From positions 496,001-560,000 of the forward strand of contig CAXXNS010000010.1 in the NCBI GenBank assembly GCA_963666895.2: 64,000 bases of DNA, given 5' to 3'. The position numbers and the translations under genes were made by a program. Under the pieces are notes generated by a model, which did not search any database, had not been told where the DNA came from, and worked only from the letters and a program-made list of their open reading frames with translations. The DNA is from G963666895 sp963666895. GTDB taxonomy: Bacteria > Desulfobacterota > Desulfovibrionia > Desulfovibrionales > Desulfovibrionaceae. Of this stretch, positions 58,207-64,000 are shown piece by piece; the first letter of the stretch is position 1; each line of letters starts with the position of its first letter.

Positions 58207-60798
58207 GTGCGCGTTGCTCTGTGTGTTGCTTTTTTGTGGTTGTTGGCGGCGGTTCCGGCCGGGGCGGCTGTGGACCCGGACCACTATCTTACGTCCAACG
58301 GCACGCTGGACAAGGAACGGGTTTTCCACGAACTGCGGCCGGACCAGGTGCTGGAGCTGGCTCGGGAAATTCAGTCCAGGGGCTATTATCAGGATTATAT
58401 CGACGCCGTGAGGGTCCTGGTGCGCCAGGCCCGGTTCGGGGATATGGACGATTGGGACCGGGCCGCCAAGGAGGAACTGATCCGCTTCCAGCGTTCCCGG
58501 GAGCAGTACTGCCAATCCACGCTGGACGCCATCATCAAGGAAACGGGCAAGCAGGACCGCGACGCCCTGTACAAGGCCTTGCGCAAGGTCCAGGCCATCC
58601 GGGACGAGGTGCGGCCTCTGGCCGCGGCCCAGGAGGCCTGGGCCGGCCGGGCCATGCCCCTGCTGAACCAGGTGGAGAGCATGGAAACGGCCTTGCGGGG
58701 CCTGGACCTGGCCGGTTGGCTCGGGCGCAAGGACCAGGCCGCCACGGTGGCCTCCGACGCGGCCCGGCTCAAAGGGGACATCTGCCGGGCGACCGACCTG
58801 GCCGAGGCCCGGGCCGGGTTCCAGCGCATGACCGGCCTGGTGTCCGGGCTGGACGATCTGGGCACGGCCCTGGACGGCTGGCAGCGCTTCTCCTCGCAGC
58901 AGGACAATGCCGAACTGGATGCGCGCATCGACGCCCTGGCCCGAGACGGGGAACAACTGCTCCGGGACACGGACATGCTCACCCGTCTGGTGCGGGAGAA
59001 CGAGGTGGAGCAGGCCATCGCCTTTTTGAAGGCCTCCGAGTCCTCGGGGCCGGACATGAAGGAGGTGAACACGGCCTCGGCCAACATCACCAGTGCCCTG
59101 GTATGGCACTCCCGGGTTGGCGACGTGCTGGCGGAGCTCTGGCCCGAGTACCGGCAGCAGGGCATGCCGCGGGACCAAAGTTGGCGCGACGACATGGGCA
59201 ACAAGCTGCGCCAGGTCACCAGCGGCACCGACGCCGTGGCGGGCAAGGCGTCCACCAGCCTGACCCTGCCCGGGGGCAAGCCCCTGTCCCAGGAGCTGCA
59301 GGAGACCATGGCCTTCAACATCCGGGGCGTACTGGACCGCATCAACGCGGCCCGGGCCGCGATGCAGGCCTGGCGCGCGGACGCGGACTTCCTGGCCGTC
59401 AGGTACGGCCAGGCCCGGGCGGACCTGGCAGCCGGGCGGGACTGCCTGACCAACACGGCCAAGCAGGCGTCCGGGCACGGACCCCCGCCGACCAACGATA
59501 ACAACGGAACGACATACCAATCGGCATACGATACGAATGACGATCCGCAATCGCTGGACTCGGGAGCTGATTCGACCGGGCCGGACCAGCCGGGACCGGA
59601 CCAGCCAGGCCCGGACGGTGGTCCGGACAACGGTCCGGACGGAACCGGCGATCTGGGGGGCGGCCCGAGCGGTGGTTCGGGCGGCGGCTCGGGCAGTGGC
59701 GGTCATGGCGGAACTGCCGGTGGAGGTGCGGGCGGCCAGTCGGACCAGGGCTGGACCTTCAACAACTCCCAGTCCACGGACGGCACCATCACTTCCACGG
59801 GCTACCACGTGTTCGCGGCCGGGTCGCGCCTGGGCTGGGCGGCCGGGTTGAGCCAATACTCCGTGGGCCCGGCCGACCAGACAATCGTCGAGCATTTGAA
59901 CGCAGCCGGGGACCACGTGTTCGCGGCCTACCAGAACAGCCGCGCCCCGCTGCTGGCCTGGCCCAACCACCCGTCCATCCGGGCCGACCTTGCGCGCAAG
60001 GGCGAGAACCTGCTGACCAAGGGCCAGCAGCCGGGCAGCCGGGTGCGCGAGCAGCTGGCCAGCGCCCTGCACAGCAAGATGCTGGCCCTGGCCAACGCCG
60101 TGGCCATCCAGGTGGTGGCCAACCGGGTGGAGGCCATGGAGAACTGCGAGTCCAAGTACCACCGGTTGGGTTATTTCCTGGCCTACGCCCACCAGGTGCT
60201 CCTCATCGCCGAGGCCATGGACAGGGAGGGCATGGACCGGAGCCTGGTGAACAAGGTGCGCGGCGACGGCAAGCAGAAGATCCAGTCGGCCATCAACACC
60301 CTGTCCGGGTTCAAGGACCTCAAGCTGGCCAGCGGGGCCTGCGCGCCCCTGACCGACCTGATGGAGCCGTTGCGCAAGGCCCTGTCCGTGTCCGATCTGG
60401 GCGACCAGGCCTGGATGACCGGGACCGTGTGGGCGGAGGCCGGCAAGCGTATCGCCAGCATGAGCGAGGGCGGGCCCTATACGGGCGACCCGGGCGAATT
60501 GTCCGGCACCTGGGGGCGGGAGGGCGACACCGAGACCCTGACCTTCGAGACCAGCGACGGGGTCCACTACAAGGGCTATTCCTCGGAGGACGGTCTGGTG
60601 GCCGAGCTGACCATGACCGCGGCCCGGACCTACACGGGCAAGATTCTGATGATCATCCGCTGCAACGGCAAGGTGACCAGCCAGAAGTGGGTCGGCGGAC
60701 AGCGCATCGTGGTCAACGGCATGACCGCCACCTGCTACATGCGGCTCTCGGAAAAGACCGAGAAGCCTTTTGAGATGATCATGGACCGGCTGGATTGA
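58207..60798 (+). CDS. Large secreted modular protein of unknown function
   Basis: The GTG at 58207 follows a GGGGGG site. A signal peptide ends near AGAA (residue 21). Residues 25-435 are helical with many charged heptads. Residues 445-520 are a linker of Asn/Asp, then repeated G-P-D-Q-P and G-P-D units (59575-59640) and a Gly/Ser stretch. Residues 525-720 contain two HVFAA motifs (GYHVFAAGSRLGW and GDHVFAAYQNSRAP) and helices with two Cys. The last 100 residues are a beta domain (LSGTWGREGDTETLTFETSDG, W-G-R like a lipocalin or META domain). No family is recognised. It may be exported to the cell surface or bind the envelope. Confidence 0.7.
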   Translation: MRVALCVAFLWLLAAVPAGAAVDPDHYLTSNGTLDKERVFHELRPDQVLELAREIQSRGYYQDYIDAVRVLVRQARFGDMDDWDRAAKEELIRFQRSREQYCQSTLDAIIKETGKQDRDALYKALRKVQAIRDEVRPLAAAQEAWAGRAMPLLNQVESMETALRGLDLAGWLGRKDQAATVASDAARLKGDICRATDLAEARAGFQRMTGLVSGLDDLGTALDGWQRFSSQQDNAELDARIDALARDGEQLLRDTDMLTRLVRENEVEQAIAFLKASESSGPDMKEVNTASANITSALVWHSRVGDVLAELWPEYRQQGMPRDQSWRDDMGNKLRQVTSGTDAVAGKASTSLTLPGGKPLSQELQETMAFNIRGVLDRINAARAAMQAWRADADFLAVRYGQARADLAAGRDCLTNTAKQASGHGPPPTNDNNGTTYQSAYDTNDDPQSLDSGADSTGPDQPGPDQPGPDGGPDNGPDGTGDLGGGPSGGSGGGSGSGGHGGTAGGGAGGQSDQGWTFNNSQSTDGTITSTGYHVFAAGSRLGWAAGLSQYSVGPADQTIVEHLNAAGDHVFAAYQNSRAPLLAWPNHPSIRADLARKGENLLTKGQQPGSRVREQLASALHSKMLALANAVAIQVVANRVEAMENCESKYHRLGYFLAYAHQVLLIAEAMDREGMDRSLVNKVRGDGKQKIQSAINTLSGFKDLKLASGACAPLTDLMEPLRKALSVSDLGDQAWMTGTVWAEAGKRIASMSEGGPYTGDPGELSGTWGREGDTETLTFETSDGVHYKGYSSEDGLVAELTMTAARTYTGKILMIIRCNGKVTSQKWVGGQRIVVNGMTATCYMRLSEKTEKPFEMIMDRLD

Positions 60799-60805
60799 TC
60801 CGGGG

Positions 60806-61051
60806 TCAGCCGATGCCCCGGACGATGCGGCCGGTCCGGTCCCCGGGGTGGGCCCAGTCCCCGGAGATGGTGCCGTCCGCCTCGATCATGGGCTCGATCA
60901 TGATCCAGCGGGGCATGACGTCCGGTTGGATTTTCTGGATCAGCTCCACCGAGTTGATGAAGTCGCGCAGGATCTGCGTGGCCACGGTGTTCTGTTCGCT
61001 GAAATCGCGAATGAACAGGAGATATTCCAGCTGGCCTTCAACGAGCTTCAC
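60806..61051 (-). CDS. 81-residue hypothetical protein
   Basis: A GTG at 61051 with AAGGA upstream opens a frame of 81 codons: V-K-L-V-E-G-Q-L-E-Y-L-L-F-I-R-D and QNTVATQILRDFINSVELIQKIQPD, ending in WAHPGDRTGRIVRGIG. The frame is open further upstream with plausible residues (FWHWFQNKDRA), so the true start could be earlier. It lies 101 bases after the stop of the 61153-62031 gene on the same strand. Not recognised. Confidence 0.5.
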   Translation of the reverse strand: MKLVEGQLEYLLFIRDFSEQNTVATQILRDFINSVELIQKIQPDVMPRWIMIEPMIEADGTISGDWAHPGDRTGRIVRGIG

Positions 61052-61152
61052 GGCGCGGTCCTTGTTCTGAAACCAATGCCAAAACGGCCGAAAGGGGCCT
61101 CTGGCGGTCTTATCGGCAGAACAAGGGAAAAACTTTAGGAAATTTAATGAAG

Positions 61153-62031
61153 TCAGGCCGCAGTGCCGGTCTGGTCCGGCTGGTCGAGCTGCTCGGTCTG
61201 GTCCGGATCGATGCCCAGGGCCTTGGCCAGCAGCTCGCGGGAACGCGCCAGCGCGGCCTTGAGCAGCCGGATGTCGTCCACCACGAACTCGCGCTCCATG
61301 GCGTTGTCCGGGCTCACGGGCTTGTCGTTGTTCTGGATGTTCTGGATGATCTTGAGCATGCGCTTGTCGCCCAGGCCCTCCATGCCGTCCAGGATGTCGT
61401 TGATGAGGTCGAAGCCCAGGCGCTTGCTGCGCTCGTCCTCGTAGATTCGCTCCCAGTCCACGGCCCGCTGGCCGTAGTTGTACTGGGTGGTGTGGTCGGC
61501 GGCGATGGCCTGGGCCAGCTCCTGGCGTTGGGCCATGGTTTCGTTTTCCAGGCCGAAGAGCACGGGCCGGGCATCGAACTCGTCGATGCCGTCCACCGAG
61601 CCCCGGACGCTGACCAGGAAGTAGGAAACCAGGGGCCGGGGCAGGGCGTTGCGCATGAATGCCTTGCGCGCGGCCCCGTCCTGTTCCGAGCCGTCGGGTT
61701 TGAGCAGGGGCTTTTTCACGGCCCGGTACAGGGCGTATTCCACCACCAGCCGCCCCAGGACGTCCTTGCACCGGTTGCTGGGCCGCAGGTAGGCCTCGAG
61801 TATGGCCAGCAGGGTGTCGGAGCAGTGCTCGTTGAAAGTGGCCATGGCCTTGTAGCCCTTGAAGGCCTCCTTGATGATGCCCTCGGTGACCTGGCGGGTG
61901 ATGCCGGTCTCGAGCATCTTCTCCTTGAGTTTCTTGGAAAAGGTCAGGATCTGCTTGCGGCAGGCGTTGATGGTGATTTCAACGATCAGATCGTTGATGT
62001 CGGTGATTTTTTTTTCGTTGTTGATGCTCAT
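61153..62031 (-). CDS. Hypothetical helical protein
   Basis: The 292-residue soluble protein starts MSINNEKKITDINDLIVEITINACRKQ and is helical almost throughout, with charged residues and no membrane segment. Landmarks are VTEGIIKEAFKGYKAMATFNEHC, SYFLVSVRGSVDGIDEFDARPVLFG, YNYGQRAVDWERIYEDERSKRLGF and the acidic end DPDQTEQLDQPDQTG. No family is recognised. The upstream region read on the minus strand has TTGCGT and TACAAA near each other as a weak promoter. Function not inferred. Confidence 0.65.
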   Translation of the reverse strand: MSINNEKKITDINDLIVEITINACRKQILTFSKKLKEKMLETGITRQVTEGIIKEAFKGYKAMATFNEHCSDTLLAILEAYLRPSNRCKDVLGRLVVEYALYRAVKKPLLKPDGSEQDGAARKAFMRNALPRPLVSYFLVSVRGSVDGIDEFDARPVLFGLENETMAQRQELAQAIAADHTTQYNYGQRAVDWERIYEDERSKRLGFDLINDILDGMEGLGDKRMLKIIQNIQNNDKPVSPDNAMEREFVVDDIRLLKAALARSRELLAKALGIDPDQTEQLDQPDQTGTAA

Positions 62032-62324
62032 GGCGGTGGATTCCGTGCAAAAGGAGTTTTTTTGTATCACAGCGGTCTGGGAACGCAAGTGCTTGACAAC
62101 AAACCGACACAAAATTTCCCATTGGCGTCCCGGCTGGAGCCCGTCCGGGCTTGTAGTGTCGATATTGTTTTATTTGATTGAATATCAAGTATAAAACACC
62201 GACGAAAATCCAAAGCAACATTCTGTATCCACGGTTCAGAGAACGCGGCTGTTCCAGGCGCGGCCTGGAAAAGGCCCCCTGGCTGTGGTATTTGCAAGCG
62301 GCATGCAAACACATGGAGGACCCC
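62032..62324. other. 293-base divergent intergenic region
   Basis: It holds the promoters for the helical protein gene (minus) and the DJ-1/PfpI gene (plus). AT-rich text at 62160-62200 includes TATAAA at 62191 and the near-palindrome TTGAT-N5-ATCAA at 62176-62190, whose spacer is one base longer than an FNR box. No small gene is supported. Confidence 0.5.
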
Positions 62325-62849
62325 ATGACTCTTCAAGGCAAGCGCGTGGTCGTCCTGGTGGACGACCTGTACAACGAGTTCGAGTTCTGGATTCCCTATT
62401 ACCGGCTGCTGGAGGCCGGAGCCGAGGTTCTGGTGGCCGGGCCGGCCAAGGGCGGCACGTACCACGGCAAGAACGGCCTGGAGGCCAAGGCCGCGTATGC
62501 GTTCGCGGACATCGACCCGGCCTCGGTGCATGGCGTGGTGGTGCCGGGCGGGTACGCCCCGGACCGCATCCGCCAGCACCAAGCCGCCCTGGATCTGGTC
62601 CGAGCCCTGGACCAGGCGGGCAAGGCCGTGGCCTTCATCTGCCATGCCGGATGGGTTCCGGCTTCGGCCGGAATCGTGAAGGGCCGCAAGGTCACCAGTT
62701 TCAGGGGCATCAAGGACGACCTGGTGAACGCGGGAGCCCAGTGGGTGGACGAGCCCCTGGTGGTGGACGGCAACCTGATCTCCAGCCGCAAGCCGGACGA
62801 CTTGCCCGTATTCATGCCCGCGGTCATCGCGGCCGTGGCCGCATCCTAG
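62325..62849 (+). CDS. DJ-1/PfpI family protein
   Basis: GGAGG precedes the ATG at 62325. The 174-residue protein has the DJ-1/PfpI order: VVVLVDDLYNEFEFWIPYYRLLEAGAEVLVAGP with the active-site Glu, VVVPGGYAPDRIRQ, and the nucleophile elbow FICHAGWVPASAGIV with Cys near 106, followed by GNLISSRKPDDLPVFMPAV. Members act as proteases, glyoxalases/deglycases or chaperones. Next to a helical lipoprotein gene 14 bases on. Confidence 0.9.
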   Translation: MTLQGKRVVVLVDDLYNEFEFWIPYYRLLEAGAEVLVAGPAKGGTYHGKNGLEAKAAYAFADIDPASVHGVVVPGGYAPDRIRQHQAALDLVRALDQAGKAVAFICHAGWVPASAGIVKGRKVTSFRGIKDDLVNAGAQWVDEPLVVDGNLISSRKPDDLPVFMPAVIAAVAAS

Positions 62850-62863
62850 AAGGAGAAGCATTC

Positions 62864-63310
62864 ATGACGCCTGACGGAACGATTTTCCGCACCAGCCTGC
62901 ATTGCCTGACCGCCCTGCTGCTGGCCGTGGCCCTGTTCGCCGTGGGCTTAGCCTCGGCCGGGTGCGGCGACACCGAGGAGTCCAAGAAGTTCAGCGAAAA
63001 GATGGGCGAGGTCTACGACGCGGCCGTGGAGGCCTTCCAGGCCGAGAAGGACCACCTCATGGACAAGGTGGGCGAGCAGATGGACAAGGCCGAGGCCTAT
63101 CTCGACGCCCTGAACGCGGCGGCCAAGGAGAGCGGAGCCGAGGCCGTGGTCAAGCTGCGGGAGCAGATGGAGAGCCTCCAGGCCGAGATGAAAAAGGCCA
63201 AGGAAGCGGGCAAGGAGACGTGGGACGCCACCAAGGAGGATTTGTCCGAGGCCTTGGCCGCCCTGCAGGAGCGGATGGAAGAACTCAAGCAGAAGCTCAA
63301 GGAGGAGTGA
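62864..63310 (+). CDS. Helical coiled-coil lipoprotein
   Basis: AAGGAG precedes the ATG. A signal helix (LTALLLAVALFAVGLASAGC) carries the lipobox Cys near 34. The mature 115 residues are one long amphipathic helix with repeated Glu, Lys and Ala (EKDHLMDKVGEQMDKAEAYL, then ALAALQERMEELKQKLKEE). No globular domain is seen. It probably lies in the periplasm attached to a membrane. It shares an operon with the DJ-1/PfpI gene. Confidence 0.75.
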   Translation: MTPDGTIFRTSLHCLTALLLAVALFAVGLASAGCGDTEESKKFSEKMGEVYDAAVEAFQAEKDHLMDKVGEQMDKAEAYLDALNAAAKESGAEAVVKLREQMESLQAEMKKAKEAGKETWDATKEDLSEALAALQERMEELKQKLKEE

Positions 63311-63587
63311 TGTCCCGGTTGCGCACGTCGTCCCGCCAGGGATTGAGCGGCGCGCAACAGCCTTCGCCCCGGTGCAGGCCTTCGCGGTGCTCGGGCTCCT
63401 GGGCCGGGTCCAGCATGACCAGGCACACGTAGCGGCCTTGGTCCTGGTCCCAGTGCAGGTCCGGACAGCGGCGGGTGTGGCCGTGGCGGCGGTGCGACAC
63501 GGCGCAAGGGTTGTCCAGGCAGCACCAACCGCAGCCCACGCAGGGCTTGGAGGGAATCGGGGTAAAGACCGGTTCGTCAGCGCACAT
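63297..63587 (-). CDS. Cysteine-cluster protein (YkgJ-like)
   Basis: The 96-residue protein has nine Cys: CVGCGWCCLDNPC at residues 16-28, CPDLHW, GRYVCLV and GEGCCAPLNPWR. This C-x2-C-x2-CC pattern is like the YkgJ family, which is predicted to bind zinc or an Fe-S cluster. The start has no ribosome site and lies inside the end of an upstream 31-codon frame, so coupling is likely. Its end overlaps the convergent lipoprotein gene by 14 bases. Confidence 0.7.
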   Translation of the reverse strand: MCADEPVFTPIPSKPCVGCGWCCLDNPCAVSHRRHGHTRRCPDLHWDQDQGRYVCLVMLDPAQEPEHREGLHRGEGCCAPLNPWRDDVRNRDITPP

Positions 63588-63672
63588 GGGGGTGAACCCC
63601 GTGCTCGACGCAAAGCCCGCAAGGGACCGGAACGCGTCGGAGCCAGAAGTTCACCCGGTTCAGGATGGTCAT
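63577..63672 (-). CDS. Possible 31-residue CxxC peptide upstream of the cysteine-cluster gene
   Basis: The ATG at 63672 follows a good AGAGGA site. The peptide is basic and has CGLC near residue 18 and C-terminal HGVHPH residues: MTILNRVNFWLRRVPVPCGL and onward. Its stop lies 11 bases past the start of the next gene, which lacks its own ribosome site. Size makes chance possible, but signal plus coupling favour a real gene. Confidence 0.4.
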   Translation of the reverse strand: MTILNRVNFWLRRVPVPCGLCVEHGVHPHVR

Positions 63673-63976
63673 CGAATCCTCTGTGGTGAGAAGGGATTCT
63701 TGTTCAGCGGAAAATCTACGTTCCTTTGTTTCCTGTGTCGAGGAACGGCCCGGTCCGGGTGGGTCCGGGCATTTTTTGCGATTTTGTGGTGGAAAAATAA
63801 CAAACAATTAAAAATGGTTATTTTGTAAAACTCTGAGTTTTCTTTGGCTAACAGGGTGAATAAATAGCAAAAAATCATTGCCTAACCCTATAAAGATGAT
63901 ATGAAGGCGGGAAAGAGGACCAAGGCCCGGACAAAGTCCGGGCCTTGGGGGTTGGGCCGGGACGGATTCCAGGCGC
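63673..63976. other. 304-base AT-rich intergenic region
   Basis: The part 63780-63905 is strongly AT-rich and very unlike the genes. It includes AAAATAAC at 63794-63801 and GTTATTTT at 63817-63824 as inverted arms. It probably contains the promoter of the CxxC peptide operon on the minus strand. No gene is supported. Confidence 0.55.
63920..63948 (-). terminator. Stem-loop ending a minus-strand gene from the right edge
   Basis: CCAAGGCCCGGA and TCCGGGCCTTGG form a perfect 12-base stem around CAAAG. On the minus strand it is followed by TCCTCTTTC, which is pyrimidine-rich but not a full T run. It lies 28 bases after the stop at 63977. Confidence 0.65.
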
Positions 63977-64000
63977 TCACAGGGGGGTGGCCGCCTGGGT
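63977..64000 (-). CDS. C-terminal end of an unidentified gene at the right edge
   Basis: A frame on the minus strand enters from the right edge and ends T-Q-A-A-T-P-L at the TGA complement of 63977-63979. Only seven codons lie in the window, so identity cannot be given. The stem-loop 28 bases downstream supports a gene end here. Confidence 0.3.
   Translation of the reverse strand, partial: TQAATPL

Noticed and set aside
58156..60567. Open minus-strand frame of 803 codons opposite the secreted 863-residue protein gene
   Set aside because: The plus-strand frame has a promoter, ribosome site and signal peptide; the minus frame has none of these.
62176..62190. FNR-type box TTGAT-N5-ATCAA upstream of the DJ-1/PfpI gene
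   Set aside because: The FNR/HcpR-class spacing requires TTGAT-N4-ATCAA; here the spacer is one base too long, so I do not claim a redox regulator site.
1..64000. CRISPR arrays, tRNA or rRNA genes and insertion sequences
   Set aside because: I looked for regular direct repeats, cloverleaf signatures and transposase motifs and saw none; intergenic spaces are short and mostly explained by terminators or control sites.

Overview
The window looks like a chromosomal segment of a high-GC, Gram-negative, motile anaerobe, most likely a sulfate reducer of the Desulfovibrio type. The reasons are the motA-motB-fliL-fliN-fliO-fliP-fliQ order followed by rlmB and a LysM transglycosylase, a ferredoxin-linked 2-oxoacid oxidoreductase, a bacteriohemerythrin, YeeE-type sulfur transporters, many multidomain sensor kinases and many lipoproteins. 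No rRNA, tRNA, CRISPR array, insertion sequence or prophage was seen. The taxonomic call is inference from gene content, not from a marker gene.

Layout. 1-4709: a flagellar motor and export operon; its first 3.7 kb carries about twenty small insertions and deletions that break motB, a second motB, fliL, fliN, fliO and the fliP leader, while the corrected proteins are clearly conserved, so sequence error is the simplest reading. 4714-16857: housekeeping genes (rlmB, mltD-like, aroE, korDABC, queA, a MerR-like regulator, coaBC, a UDP-sugar epimerase). 16858-19867: chromosome partitioning, with two perfect parS sites, parA and parB, but parA and parB are separated by an antisense zinc-ribbon gene. 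19975-22431: heptose kinase and phosphofructokinase. 22498-23223: a small DNA-binding protein and its partner.

23560-28342 is a divergent cluster of an ArnT/PMT-like transferase, a MarR regulator with a long acidic tail, a YdjC-family deacetylase and an ArnC-like glycosyltransferase. It has all three enzyme types used by the Francisella FlmF2-NaxD-FlmK and Bordetella Lgm routes that put amino sugars on lipid A. 28443-43276 holds two half-size YeeE proteins, a MATE exporter, two glycosyltransferases, an orphan ABC permease, a variant diadenylate-cyclase-like protein, a bacteriohemerythrin, LemA and two DUF2207 membrane proteins.

43408-52260 is a signalling block: a PAS hybrid kinase, a GGDEF protein, and an operon of a PocR-PAS hybrid kinase plus a sigma-54 activator. 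Just downstream of the activator are two matching inverted repeats, a perfect -24/-12 promoter and a 65-residue membrane peptide, which together look like a complete self-contained circuit. 52287-64000 is envelope-oriented: a CPBP membrane protease, a DUF4139 protein, CAP and NlpC/P60 lipoproteins, a Tat-exported amidohydrolase, an 863-residue secreted modular protein, a DJ-1/PfpI protein, a helical lipoprotein and a cysteine-cluster protein preceded by a 31-codon CxxC peptide gene. A further gene enters from the right edge on the minus strand.
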